Positions 42,956-55,384 are shown, numbered from the stretch's first letter. The stretch is DNA of 64,000 bases from Canna indica (GCA_034359265.1 CP136890.1:52879501-52943500), one strand, 5' to 3'. Translations and numbers: made by a program. The notes: generated by a model not told the origin, from the sequence alone.

Positions 42956-45515
42956 TTAGGGTAGAAAAGAACTCACCAAGGAAACAAACAGAGATGGATA
43001 CTTCTCTCTCATCGCACTCTCCACCTCCCAAGTAGCTTCCTGACCAGAATGATGCTCCAACGGACCTTCACCAGCGGAACTTCCTTAGACCTCAGATTCC
43101 TAATCTGGCGATCCAAAATCTCTACAGGTTCCTTCTCATATGAGATTGTTGAATCAACCTCCACCACCAACAGCTCAAGTACATGAGAATCATCCATGAC
43201 ATACCGCTTCAGCATAGAAACATGAAACACTAGATCCACCCTATCCAGGCTAGGCGATAAGGCCAACTCATAGGCTACGACTCCTATCCGCCGTAAGATA
43301 GGAAAAGGTCCTATAAACCTAGGACTTAACTTTCCCTTCTTTCCAAACCTCACTACTCCCTTCATAGGAGACACCTTTAGAAACACCAACTCTCCATCTG
43401 CAAACTCAATATCTCGGGCCCTTCCATCTGCATATATTTTTTGACGACTTTGGGCTGCCAGCAATCGATCCTTAATCAGTTTTACTTTTTCCACTACATC
43501 CTGCACCAAATCGGGCCGCAACAACTAAGACTCCCCAGCCTCGAACCACCCCACGGGGGATCTACATCGCCGCCCATATAGGGCCTCAAAAGGCGCCATA
43601 CCAATATTGGTCTGGAAACTATTATTATAGACGAACTCTACCAGGGGCAAGTGCTTCTCCCAACCATCCTCTAAATCCAAAACACAAGCTCTTAACATGT
43701 CCTTCAAAGTTTGAATGGTCCTCTCAGACTGCCCGTCCGTCTGCGAATGGAAAGCAGTACTGAATCTGACCTGAGTACCCAAAGTCTCCTAGAAAGACTG
43801 CCAATACCGAGCAGTGAACTGAGTACCCCGATCAGAGATGATCAGCACTGGGATACCATGATATGCCACAATCCGATCCAAAAATAATCGGGCATACTGC
43901 TCTGCGGTGAAAGTCATCTTCACCGAAATAAAGTGCGCTGACTTGGTTAGCTGATCCACCACCACCCATATTGCATCATTTCCCTTCTTCGACCTGGGTA
44001 GTCCAGTAACAAAATCCATAGTGATCTTTTCTCATTTCCACTCCGGCACCTCAAGATTCTGAAGCAGTCCCGCAGGTCTCAAATGCTCGGCCTTAACTTG
44101 TTGACAGACCAAACACTTAGACACGAACTCAGCTACCTCCCTCTTCATCCCCCTCCACTAGTAATGCTGCCGCAAATCATGGTACATCTTGGTGGCTCCT
44201 GGATGCATAGTATAAGTGGAACTATGAGCCATCTCAAGTACCTGTCGGCGGACCTCTGCCATATCAGGCACCACAATCCTATCCTTGAACCTTAACACAC
44301 CCTCTGCATCAATCCTAAACCCATCATCCACATCTCCCCTCTCAACCAGATCTCGAGTTAGAGCACAAAATGCATTCTCACCCTGGGTTGTTCGGAGCAT
44401 ATCCACCAAAGTGGATTGGACGCGAAGATGCGCCACCATACTACCCGAGTTAAACACCGATAACACCGATAACACCGCTCCATTCCCCAGACATTCAGCG
44501 AGCTCCCTTGCCAATGGCTTCCTCCTCAAAGTCAAGTGGGCTAAACTGCCCATAGATTTTCTGCTCAATGCATCAGCCACCACATTAGCTTTCCCAAGAT
44601 GGTAAAGAATGGTGCAGTCATAGTCTTTCAACAATTCTAACCACCTTCTTTGCCTCAAGTTCAGATCCTTCTGAGTAAGCAAGTACTGAAGACTTTTATG
44701 ATCAGTATAAATCTCACAAGCTTCCCCATAAAGATAATGGTGCCATAACTTCAGAGCAAACACTATAGCTGCCAACTCTAAATCATGGGTCGGGTAGTTC
44801 TTCTCATGAGGTTTCAACTGTCTAGATGCATAAGCAATCACCCTACCATGTTGCATCAAAACACAACCCAAACCTACCATAGAAGCATCACAGTACACTA
44901 GAAAACCTTCAAAACCTGACGGTAGGGTCAATACTGGAGCTGAAGTCAACCGGTCCTTGAGCTCCTGAAAGCTCTCCTCGCACTTGCTATCCCACTCAAA
45001 TTTAACTTTCTTCTGAGTCAACCGGGTTAAAGGAGCTGCAATTCTAGAAAAGTTTTCTACAAACTTCCTATAGTACCCGGCCAAGCCCAAAAAGCTCCGG
45101 ATCTCAGCCACACAAGCCGGTCTTTCCCATATCTGCACTACCTCAATCTTCGCGGGGTCTACCTTCACCCCGTCCCTCGACACCACATGCCCTAAGAATC
45201 CCACGCTGCTCGGCCAAAACTCGCACTTGGAAATTTTAGCAAATAATTGATGCTTCTTGAGAGTCTCCAAAACTACCCTCAGATGCTCACAATATTCAGC
45301 CTCACTTCGGGAGTAAACTAGGATGTCATCTATGAACACAATGACAAACCTATCCAGAAACTCCTTGAACACTCGGTTCATCAAATCCATAAATGCAGCC
45401 GGTGCATTAGTCAACCCGAAGGACATGACCAAAAAATCATAGTGACCATATCTCGTCCTAAAGGTTGTCTTCTAAACATCCTGATCCCAGATTCTCAACT
45501 GGTGATACCCTGACC
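42956..45515 (-). pseudogene. pol: Pol, C-terminal part: RT palm to chromodomain
   Basis: Reading leftward from the CACTA insertion are the second half of reverse transcriptase with [18 protein letters not shown] (active-site FIDD) and RNase H ([35 protein letters not shown]). The integrase zinc region, integrase core ([41 protein letters not shown]) and GPF/RRF-type C-terminus ([24 protein letters not shown]) follow, and then a chromodomain-like tail. In-frame stops lie at 45472, about 44157, about 43786 and about 43523, and the tail shifts frame near 43055. The true end is a stop at 42956 after EKYPSLFVSLVSSFLP. The long open segment 44158-45432 shows that decay is moderate. In intact relatives this polyprotein copies and integrates the element, the tail directing it to chromatin. 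Confidence 0.9.
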
Positions 45516-45518
45516 TTA

Positions 45519-45895
45519 CACTACTAGAAAAATGGGCATCAGCAACGGTTGATGTCGTTGCTGAGCCGTTGCTGAAGAGCATCTCAGCAACGGCCGAGCC
45601 GTTGCAATGGAGCCGTGGTAGAAAATCGCGTTGCTGATAACATAGCAACGGATCAGCAACGGTCGTTCGGGCCATTGCTAAAAATATTATCAGCAACGGT
45701 TTTGCCACGGACCCGGAGCTGTTGCGGATAACATTAATAGCAACGGCCGCTGAGTCCGTAGCAACGCCGTTAGTAAAATCCCGTCGCTAAGCCGTTGCTG
45801 TAGGTCATCAGCAACGGCTTTCGATACACTTTTAGCAACGGCTTTCCCACGAACGGCCGTGAGAAAGCCGTTGCTGATGATGTGAACCTGGTAAC
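45519..45895. repeat. CACTA subterminal repeat region, left
   Basis: More than fifteen copies of (C)AGCAACGG or its complement CCGTTGCT(G) lie within 380 bp in both orientations. Such motifs bind transposition proteins in En/Spm-type elements. A weaker set lies at 50010-50085. Confidence 0.85.
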
Positions 45896-46148
45896 GAAAA
45901 AATTTAAAATTTAAAATTTCCATTGATACATTGATACATTATCTGATACATAACTCACACACTCATACACACATTCATTCACACATCACAAATACACCAA
46001 GATATACATCAAAACAATTATATTTATATTGATAATTATCCAAAATAGTATAAAAACTATTTAAATGCAAAATTGAAGTATCAATATCCAAACAAAATAA
46101 ATTAAACAAGTCCAATATCTCAGTAACAAAGTCAATATAAAAAAAATC

Positions 46149-47685
46149 TCATGATGACGATGGAGGATGGTCTGGATCATATGGCGAGGTCTGGAGTGCT
46201 TGAGTGTACACCGGTGTGGATTGACTCGAGGACGATGGATTAGATGATGCCGAAGAGATGCCTGCTTCGGGATGACTTGACATGTTGCGTAGCATAGCTT
46301 GTATATCCGCCATCATCTGACTCTGGCGCTCCATTATCTCAGTCTGACGCGCGACCGTGTCCTCTAGAGTCCTTATTCTGCTACTATGATCATAACTTGA
46401 TCTAGAGGTGGACGGCCGCTCACCAGCGACCGGAGGGGTCGGTGCCCCAAGTGGCCCTAGTACGGCTCGCGCATGACCACTATCTGCAAAGTCATATACG
46501 CGGCCATGGTCCCAGCCACTTGCGGCCTCGACCCACGTTGCTGCATCAAAGTCCTCGGGGATACCCCCGCGCTGCACCACCGTCTGGCTGTAAGTCTCCT
46601 ACTCGAGTTTGATTTTTTGTTTAATATTTATCATAAAACTTAAATTATAAATAAATAATGAATAATTTAAACAAATATATAGTTACCATAACATATGCAG
46701 CGCGGTTGTCGATGTACTCCCCCGTCCCATGTGCTCAACGGTGAGTCCGCTCAAACACCGCCATCGGGGAGGGTCGCTGGACAGTCCCGTCATCCGACAC
46801 CGTCGTCTACATTTACAAAACAAATACATTAATTAGTACACATAGTAATAAATAAAATATATAATTAAAAGATATACTTACCATACGGTTCGCGTGGACT
46901 GCAAATGCAACAGAGCCGCCGGTGTGACGCGCTACTCCCCCCGACATGCGATTTCTAGCCGCATTCCGAGAAACCTCCTGTCATCGATATGTCGACCATA
47001 TTCCCACGAGCTGGTCCCATATATCCGGAGTAATCCAATCGGGGCCATATTCCTGAGTCTCCGCGATGTTAGTGGTCCCAGCTCGGGCCATCGCTTGGGA
47101 CCGAGCCTGCCCCAGCTGCCCGTTGTACCTTGCCCGGGAAATAGCCTCCCAGGCAGCATAAATGAAGGGCCTTTGGTCCTCGGCCCATGTATAGCGAGCC
47201 TGCAAAATAATAATATCAGTACCAATATTAATCATCATACATGTAAAAATAATAATAATACGTGCCTCAAACTCACGCCATAACATGTCGACATGCTCGC
47301 TAGGCACGTGAGACCACGTAGGTCATGCCCCGTGCATGTATCGTCGAATAGTAGAAGAAGTGCTCCTCGGCACTTCTTCTTGCTCGAACCTGCACAGCAA
47401 AAATAAATTTTAATATTATATTATGATATAATGAATTTGTAATGATTCATAATTCATGATATATTACCGCTCCGCAATCACACTAATCAATCTACGTGAC
47501 TCTGTGGCTGGTGGAGGCTGCCACCTGTTCGGCCCGCGTGGCTGCCTGCGTCTGGATGTACTAGCCTCGGCAGTATCATCGGCATGAGGATCAGCAACAG
47601 GAGGATCAGTAGCATGAGTAAGTGTAGGAGTCTCACCGATCGGAGACTTCGAAGCTCTCCTGCGACGATAACCACGACCAGACAT
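46149..47685 (-). pseudogene. CACTA second gene (Transposase_24/Ptta-like), multi-exon, disrupted
   Basis: A first exon starts MSGRGYRRRRASKS at 47685 and ends near 47464 at a GT donor. A second exon (FEQEEVPRSTSS) contains a stop before WSHVPSEHVDMLWREFEA. The next exon gives AEDQRPFIYAAWEAISR and PDIWDQLVGIWST, then, shifted by one frame, SRNAARNRMSGGVARHTGG. Further exons encode VFERTHR and, at 46149-46580, AATWVEAASGWDHGRVYDF with a coiled-coil (IRTLEDTVARQTEIMERQSQ). This order matches plant Ptta/En/Spm family proteins (PF03004), thought to act as the accessory DNA-binding factor. Exon limits are approximate. At least one stop and one frameshift suggest it is inactive. Confidence 0.7.
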
Positions 47686-47760
47686 ATCTGTCGAATAGAC
47701 ATATAATCATATTATTGTATAAATAGTAGAGTTATATTTAATAAAATATATACTTTACCA

Positions 47761-49056
47761 TTATTCCTCATCATCTATCAAGGGTCTGAGAAATTTGTCA
47801 ATTTCTTTTCGCGAACCCTTAGGACCCGGAATAATCATCGAAAGATAAATAAATTCATCTTTCATGCATATTGACGGTGGCAAATTATAAACTGTCAGCA
47901 GCACTGGCCAAACTGAATAAGGAGTTGCAGAATGTCCAAACGGATTAAAACCATTTGTGCACAATCCCAATCTGATATTTCTAGTATCCCTAGCAAATGA
48001 AGGATAACATGTATCCAAATGTTTCCATGCTTCACTGTCAGATGGATGAGTCATTACTGTATCATCACGACTTCTTGCATGCCAACTCATGTAGGGGGCT
48101 GTCTTTTCCGACATGAATAATCTTTGAAGCCTCGGTGTTAGTGGAAAATACCGAAGCACCTTAAACGGGATATTTTTCTGTCGGACCGATTTATTCTCCT
48201 TGTAACGAGGATGTTGACATACAGGGCATTTATCCAACTGCACATTTTTTTTATAATATAAAATGCAGTTATTTTGGCACGCGTGTATTTTTTCGTACCC
48301 AAGCCCCAATTTTCTCATTAGCTTTTTAGTCTTATAAAAAGTTGGCTCAAACTTGTTATCAGTAGGCAGCATTCCATTAATCAATCCAGCAATCCGATCA
48401 TACGCAACTCCGCTGATATTACAATCGGCCTTGATGTTTAAGAGTTGTGTCATTGCTGAAAACCTAGTGTATTTAGGACAATTCTCATACAAAGGTTCAT
48501 CGGCAGCTTTCAACATCTCGTAAAATTCTGCAGCTTCTTTATTCAGTAATTCAATCTCTACCGCAGTTTGTACTTCTGTGATATCAACCGCTGTAGTATC
48601 TGGTGGGGCTGATGTCTGAAGAACTGGCCGATCAACATTATCATTTAGGTGGAATTGACCCCCAAGACTATCAAGTATCATAGTTCTATAGGGATTACAT
48701 TGACTGGATGAAGAAGCACCAGCAGAGGAAGATTCACCATATGTCTGAACGACAGGATTGCTCGACGTCCCGACTTCGCGTGACTCCCCGTGACAAGTCC
48801 ATAGAAAATATCTTGGTGCAAATCCTTTGGTATATAGATGCAGAGTGACAGTCTCCCGATCCAAAAATCGTACATTCGAACAAATGCGGCACGAACATCG
48901 GATTTGATCACCGATGCTAACGAAATTCTGATTCGAATAGGCATAATTTAGGAAGTACGTTACGCCTAATCGAAACTCATTCGTTAAAGCTCCACGATGA
49001 AGACGTCGGTACATCCAACTTCGATCAGCCGACATGATTCTGTCAATCAATGACAA
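47761..49056 (-). pseudogene. CACTA TNPD-like transposase, N-terminal part
   Basis: A 431-codon open frame begins at 49056; a second Met at 49035 (MSADRSWMYRRLHRG) is the likelier start because the family typically begins close to RSWM. Residues about 10-95 form the transposase-associated domain (FLNYAYSNQNFVSIGDQIRC, CSCRICSN). From about 240 a Transposase_21-type region follows (KKLMRKLGLGYEKIHACQNN, then DKCPVCQHPRY, RYFPLTPRLQRLF and LGLCTNGFNPFG). The frame ends after DKFLRPLIDDEE at about half the usual length of these transposases, and the remaining catalytic part is absent. The frame itself has no stops, so this may be a deletion derivative maintained in trans. Confidence 0.85.
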
Positions 49057-49074
49057 TTTCTTTGGTTAATGTCT

Positions 49075-49330
49075 TTAGGTGAGATTGTCCTATTCCATTC
49101 AGGATTTATGTTATTTATATTGCACTAAGTACTTATTTTAATCGCTAACTTCATTCTAAATTTCGGCAGCATCTCCCTACAGTTCTCCGAATACGCATAT
49201 CATCTGGGCGCGTATCGGAGAACAAGAGAGATGTTGCCGAAATTTATAAATAATTAGTTAACAGTTAAAATAAGAATGTAAGTGCAGTACAAATAACTAT
49301 ATTTCCAAATTGTCCAATCAGGGACAATTC
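49075..49330. repeat. Long imperfect inverted repeat upstream of the CACTA transposase
   Basis: The arms 49158-49196 and 49210-49245 pair almost completely (AATTTCGGCAGCATCTC with GAGATGTTGCCGAAATT; GTTCTCCGAATACGC with GCGTATCGGAGAAC). Similarity continues outward through GTTATTTATATTGCAC and its inverted partner GTGCAGTACAAATAAC. The whole is a foldback of about 220-250 bp. It could be a nested MITE or a source of hairpin RNA. It lies between the transposon end and the transposase start. Confidence 0.75.
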
Positions 49331-49547
49331 AAGAATTGTACGTCGTATAAAAGATCATCTACTTCTTTTACACGAACATACAATCCCCGAACGGATCTAA
49401 GGTTTTGCTAAATCATATTCGACTCGTCGATGCGTACGTGAAACATATCAACTCGTCGGATGGATGATTATTTTCTAAATGTTTCGAGACAGTTCGAGTC
49501 CATATTGGACAATTCCGACACGAGTCCAAATTCGACGATAATTGGAA

Positions 49548-49622
49548 GAGTCCGAAGTGGACGATTCCGGCGCGCGTCCGAAGTGGACGATTTCGACGCG
49601 CGTCCGAAGTGGACAATTCCGA
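49548..49622. repeat. Three 26-bp tandem units
   Basis: GAGTCCGAAGTGGACGATTC and its variants are repeated with joining GCGCGC or ACGCGC. This is a minisatellite in the CACTA subterminal zone. Confidence 0.85.
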
Positions 49623-50092
49623 AATTAATCTAAATCCTAAAAATTAATCTAAATCCTAATAATTAATCTAACAAATTAAACAATTAATCTAATAATTAAT
49701 TAACATATATAAAAAAAATTAAAAAAATATAAATATGCAATTTCCGGCGCCGGAGTCCGCCGGTGTACAGTGTTCGGACAGAGTGTCTGGACACTATAAA
49801 AGCTCCAGCGGCGGCCATCGACCGACCGCCGCCAACCGAAACCCTAAAAATAGGGTTTCGGTCGGATTTCCCGCCGGCCGCAACGGGGAGAGACGGCCGG
49901 ACGGCGATGATTACCTAAAATCGGCGGTCGAGGACGGACGGCAGCATCGGCAGCGGCAGCTCGGCGTCGTCGGCGTCGGCAACGGCAGCGAGAGGCGGGA
50001 GGAGGAGGCGTAAGAATGCCGTTGCAAATAGCAACGACTTGAGCGGCCGTTGCTGATAGCCGTTGCTGAAGACTCAATTTCTAGTAGTGTTA

Positions 50093-50600
50093 GGTCGATC
50101 TTAGAGAACCACTATGCTCCCTGCAACTGATCAAAGAGATAATCAATCCTCAGGAGTGGATAGTGATTCTTGATCGTCACTTTATTTAGCGGTCGGTAAT
50201 CAACACACATCAGCATGGATCCATCCTTCTTTTTAACAAAAAGTACCGGCGCTCCCCAGGGTGACACACTCGGGCGAATAAAATCCAGATCCATGAACTC
50301 TTGCAACTGAGCCTTAAGCTCCCTCAACTCAGCTGGTGCCGTGGGGGAATTGAGATCGGCTTCATCTCTAGCTGTAAATCAATGCAGGACACAATCTCTC
50401 GAACCGGCGGCAAACCCGGAAGCTCTTCTGGAAAAACATCCGAATATCCACTAACCACCTGTGTCTCCTCTACATTTCTGACCAAAATTTCACCTTCCTC
50501 AGCCACGGACACAAAAGCTAGAAATGACTAGCAGCCACTCACGAGCAACTTCTGGGCCTTAAGGACTGAAATAACCTCGAAAGATTCCCCTCTACCTTCA
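50093..50600 (-). pseudogene. pol: Pol, N-terminal part: protease-RT linker and RT fingers
   Basis: The minus strand encodes [33 protein letters not shown], then after a frame change at about 50330 [34 protein letters not shown] and [19 protein letters not shown]. After a stop at 50112 it reads WFSKIDL and meets the CACTA insertion at 50092. It joins exactly to the RT sequence at 45515 when the insertion is removed. Confidence 0.9.
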
Positions 50601-50602
50601 CC

Positions 50603-52309
50603 CTAGAAAGTGAACGACGGCATGCCTGGCTTATTAAAAGTAATAACCTTCGTTCTACAATCCATAGAGGCATAGTGAGAGGATAGCCAGTCCATGCCCA
50701 ATACCACATCCAGCTCTAAGGTGGGTAGAATTACCAATTCTGCTTCCAAAGCATGCCCACAAATGGACACCTCACAACCCTTGAAAACTATCTCAACATG
50801 GACAGAATGTCCTGTCGGCATTGATACAACCAAGGGTACCACAAGAAAATCTTTTTCTTTATCAAGCTCTATAGCAAAGTTATCAGAAATAAAGGAATGA
50901 GTAGCTCCATGATCAAATAGAACAAATGCAGGTATGGAACAAACTGCAAGGATACCTGTCACCACAGTCTTAGACGCCTCAGCATCATCTCGGGTCATAG
51001 TGAATACCCGCGCAGGAGCTCTCCCAGATCCACTAACACGCTGCTGCCCTGAATCCTGAGGCTGACCTCTCTGTGCAACAGAAGCTGCGGATACCGGTGC
51101 TTTCCCTCTGGACTGCGCTGCACTAGGACCACGCACTGCACTAGAACCACCTCTGACTGGACAGTCCCTCCTGATGTGACCCGGCTGTCCACACACGAAG
51201 CGGGCATCTGTACGGCCAAAGCATATCCCGGTGTGCCTCCACCCACACTGCCCACACTGCGGCACCTCAGTCCTTCTCTGCACCTCATACCCCATTATCC
51301 TCTGAGTGGCCCCCGGCCCAGCACCTGGGCGACCTCTGAAACTGCCCTGTCCCCGTCCGAGCGAAAGAGCTGCTTCAGACACTACGCCCTCAGAAAAACC
51401 CTGTCGCTCGCCAAATCTCTGTGGCCTGAATCTCTTCCTGGCTGGCCCATCTTGTCGATCAGTCGGTACCATCGACTCCTTCCGCATTGCCTCATCCACC
51501 ATCTGGATGAAAGTAGAATCCTCAATAAAGTGAATCAGTCTGCCAATCTGAACTCTCAGCCCCTCCACGAACCGCCTGACCCTGTCCGTCTCAGTCACCA
51601 CTAGCAGGGGATGGTACCGTGATAAGCGGGTGAACTCAACCTCGTACTCTGTCACTGACATACTTCCGATCTGCTTGAGCTGCTCGAATTCCCTTGCTCT
51701 TTTCTCCTGCACACTTCTGAGAAGATATTTCTCCATCATAGCAACTCGGAACTCCTCCCATACATGGGGTGGTGCATCAACCCCCCTACGGGGTCTCCAT
51801 ACATGGAGCCACTACTTAGCAGGTCCCCTCAGCTGCAAACCCACCATCTGCACCATGGCTACTGAAGAGCATCCCTACACCTCACACAACTCCTGACAGT
51901 CATTTAGAAAAGTCGTCACCTCCACACCAGGGTATGTGCCTGTGAACTGCGGCGGTCTCAATTGAACAAAATCTTTGTATGCAACGCTGCCTGACACTGC
52001 CTCCCGCTTGTCTGCCTCCCTAACAACTTGGTGTACCGACTCCGCTGCCCCCTATGCCACAGGTGCCACTAGCAGCACAGGCTGAGACTGCGGCTGCCTC
52101 AACTCTTGCACCCCACGGAGCTCTTCAGTCAATTCGGCCACCCGAGCCTCTAGCATGGCCACCCTAGGATCCTGACCAGCCTCTTCCTGAGTCGGCTGCC
52201 TACCGCCACGACCCCGACCCCGTCCACGACCACGACCACGTCCACGTCCAAGTCCACCTGAGGAATTACTCCCACTACCGCTCACCATGGCATCATTAAA
52301 GGCCTCCAT
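50603..52309 (-). pseudogene. gag: Gag and protease of the full-length Ty3 element
   Basis: Gag starts MEAFNDAMVSGSGSNSS at 52309, has a GRGRGR tract and a coiled coil (AMLEARVAELTEELRG), and continues through stops at about 52052 and two further sites. It then becomes the open frame 50603-51739 with EKRAREFEQLKQIGSMSVTE and RFVEGLRVQIG. The zinc knuckle reads FVCGQPGHIRRDCP with Arg in place of the first Cys, so the CCHC motif is incomplete. The protease follows (PAFVLFDHGATHSFISDNFA, then VVLGMDWLSSHYASMDC); the catalytic D-S/T-G triplet is D-H-G. These changes fit an inactive copy. Confidence 0.9.
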
Positions 52310-52504
52310 CACTAATAAGAATAGCAACCAAGAACAGGTAAATTAATCTAACAAAAACAATGAATAAAAATGATACGTACCGCCGCTGGTGCGTAGGCTC
52401 AGTTCCCTGATCTCGTGACTAGGACACACTGTATGCTGACATGCTAGCAATGCCCATACAGTACCCCAATGTCCCTAAAATCGAATTCAGGACCTAAACC
52501 AAAT

Positions 52505-52516
52505 GCTCTGATACCA
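52505..52516 (-). other. Primer binding site of the full-length Ty3 element
   Basis: A perfect TGGTATCAGAGC on the minus strand, four bases from the LTR. Confidence 0.9.
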
Positions 52517-52519
52517 CTT

Positions 52520-55058
52520 TGTCAGACCCCAATTCCGCAACGGGGTGATCGGCCAGGGTATACAAGCATACCCCAAAGCCTAACTCAAATCACCACCACA
52601 GAAATAAAACAAACTAACCACATACCACATAGATAAAATAAACTTTATATTTCAAACTCCAACCACTAATAAAAGGTTATAAAACAAAACAAATTCAGCC
52701 TTTGTTAACGAAATCGCGAAAATATGAATGTTCAATCAAAACAAACTTTAAACAATGTTTGAACAATAAATGAAATAAAGAATCTATGAATGAAATAAAG
52801 TACAATAAGTCTCGATACAGGACTCTCGTTAAACCTGACCACTACCCTAACTCTAACTTCGACTTGTCACGAGATCAGCCCTGAACCTGCCGCTCCCAGC
52901 TACGCTACTCACACATTCCAGTGCTACTATTGGTTCTGACCTGGTGCTACAAAAGACAACAAAAAAAAGAAGTAAGTCCATATTGGACTTAGTGAGTGGC
53001 TCGGTCCTGAGCCTACCACAGTCCACAGTTAATAGTTATATGGAAAGCATAATAATCACGTAATAGTTAATTCCACAACACAATGAATAATTACTTAAAT
53101 CCAAGATTAAAGTCTTTATCTACGTAATCCAAAACAATCCATACATAACCCATACCAAAAAGAAACCACATATTTGCACAAGTATATTTCCAACAATACG
53201 AGTCGTCGATCACTAGGACATGCCTAGTGAGCTTCCCCCGCCCATGATTCCTGAGCTAGGCAGACCCTCTAGCCTCAAAAATTCCCAAATCGTTGGGAAA
53301 ACCCTCCAACCAGTGCCACTCCGGGTCGGTCGTCAATGTGGCTCGCTGACGAGCTTCCCGGTCCAAACCTCACCCGCTAATCAACCCAACCTAACCTCCA
53401 TCACGACCACAAGCACGAGCACAACCAATATCCACATAACAAGAAATAATAAATCCACAATAATTAACATAATGTTTCATGAGTCCAAAAATACCTTGGG
53501 ACTCCTAGAGTCCTCAACATGCACATAGCTCGCATGCGCATAGCCATTCTATAGTCATACACCGGCCAAAGCATCGTCACGTAGTGCAATTTCTATTATT
53601 CAACCACACGTCTACCATACTTGACAACTGATATACTTTACATTTTGATATATAAAAATATATATATAATGATAAATATAAAGAATGCATTAAGAAGGAC
53701 TTAATAAGATCATGCATGTAGCTAATTAATTGCTCTCATGCTCTCTTCCTCGTAGGACTAGTTTCATCCCTAGATGCAACTAAGTTCATCAACTTGCAAA
53801 CTATGTTCACTGCCTTGCCAACTCTGTTCACTATTTTATAGATTTTATATATATATATATTGCATGAACACCAATTCAAGATGAGTATATATGAACATCA
53901 TGGTACAATCATAGCAACATCCAAGAAACATTACTATAAGATACCAATTTATAAAGGCAAGAAACAACCACTTAACACCAGCCATAAGGAAAATAAAAGG
54001 GAAACTGATTCCCTTATGACAGCCGGCCATTGCAGCAAACAAGAGAAGAATTTGATTTCTCTTGTAGCAGCCATGTGATTAAACATTAGGAATTGCATCT
54101 TATTCAGTATGAGCAATAATGCTCACATCTAATAACATAAAAACTGCACTAATAGGATAAGTAACAGCCACATGATACTCATGCAAAAAAAATCAAGAAG
54201 GGAACTAATAGCAAGGATGTCCATTTCCTCTTATTATAATAAGTTTGCAATTACATTGAGAGCCTCTTACTACAGCAGTTTGGCAATTTCATTGCATTTT
54301 GCTTGAGGTAAAATAAGTCCTAATAACTCATCCCTAATCTTCCCATTTAGGGGTTCTTCACTCACGACAAAACAGGGGAAGATTTTTGGCAATGGCGGCA
54401 CAAGAATCTCCCCTATATCACATACATTAACAAGAACCATCATCATGCATCAATCCATACATTAACAAATATGAATCTAAGTTAGATTGCAGTCTAGATT
54501 GATTAAAACATAAGAACTTCTTCTCATGATCTCAACTGAGCAGAGGATGGGCGGCTTGGGAAACAAAGCAAGGGAGAAGAAGATAAGGCCACTCACCGGC
54601 AAGGAAAAGCCAAGAGAAGACCGGTGATCGCCGGCGTCAACACTGGTTCGACAGCGAATCTCCTTTCGTTGCCTCCTCCGTCGCCCTCTCAATATCGACG
54701 CGCCTTCCCCCTATTTTTTTCTTTTCGGCTTTGGATGTGTGCGGCTGTAGCAACCGCACCATCCATTAAAACCTTTTTTTTTACGATTCTACCCCTCACT
54801 TAACCCAACCGCGGCTTCTACCTAACTCGACTCACACTTGTCCAAATTAGGTTCCGATCGAGTCGTCGGACTCAACTCAACTCAACTAATAATACAAAAC
54901 TTAAAATAAAATAAAATACTAAACGCGTGTAAAGGCCCCACCTTAATTCATATCATCCGGCGCTTCCTCCGACCCGCTCCGATGCGCTCCGACGCGCATC
55001 CACCTTGTCCGACTGAAAATATTTAAATTAAATTATATAAAAATTTACGGATATAACA
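52520..55058 (-). repeat. 5' LTR of the full-length Ty3 element
   Basis: It is 2539 bp long, starts TGTTATATCC at 55058 and ends GGGGTCTGACA at 52520. It is very similar to 40410-42921 over its whole length. Confidence 0.95.
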
Positions 55059-55063
55059 AGCTT

Positions 55064-55281
55064 CCCCTCTGAATATGATTGAAACGATTAATAACTACAT
55101 GATTTCTCTAAATAAAAAGAGTCAATAATATTTTTGAGCTCAAATAGCACGTGCTTATCAAATTCTAGAGGAAATTTGTTGGATCAGGTCCATATACCAA
55201 ACTTTGATTTGTAATTCAAAAAATCACATTGAAAAAGAAACCATAAATGTTGTATACCAAGAAGTTTTTCGTAATTTCTAA
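55064..55281 (+). pseudogene. Second Helitron helicase, C-terminal end
   Basis: After the Ty3 element the degraded frame ends with NHIEKETINVVYQEVFRNF and a stop at 55279-55281. This parallels TMNVVYKEVFNNLH at the end of the other helicase copy, and proves that the Ty3 element entered a Helitron. Confidence 0.75.
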
Positions 55282-55384
55282 AAAAATATTTTTTATATTA
55301 TTTTTTATTTTACACAATATTATTTTTCAAATATTGATATATATATATATTAATAACAAAATTATTAGATCTAATATGAATTAA

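Larger units (their letters stand above)
45519..50089 (-). mobile_element. CACTA (En/Spm) transposon inserted in the reverse transcriptase
   Basis: The terminal inverted repeat CACTACTAGAAAAA at 45519 faces TTTCTAGTAGTG ending at 50089. A perfect 3-bp duplication TTA (45516-45518 and 50090-50092) flanks it. Removing it restores the RT frame [15 protein letters not shown]. Both ends carry dense AGCAACGG/CCGTTGCT motifs. Two gene remnants run on the minus strand: a truncated TNPD-like transposase and a Transposase_24-like multi-exon gene. The transposase lacks its C-terminal half, so the element is probably non-autonomous. Confidence 0.97.
40410..55058 (-). mobile_element. Full-length Tekay/Del-type Ty3 retrotransposon
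   Basis: The two LTRs (40410-42921, 52520-55058) start TGTTATATCC and end TGTGACA or TCTGACA on the minus strand. A perfect 5-bp target duplication AGCTT flanks the element (40405-40409 and 55059-55063). The primer site, polypurine tract, gag, protease, reverse transcriptase, RNase H, integrase and chromodomain-like region are all present in order. Without the CACTA insertion it is about 10.1 kb. It is inactive: the RT is split by the CACTA element, and gag and pol carry several stops and frameshifts. Confidence 0.95.
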
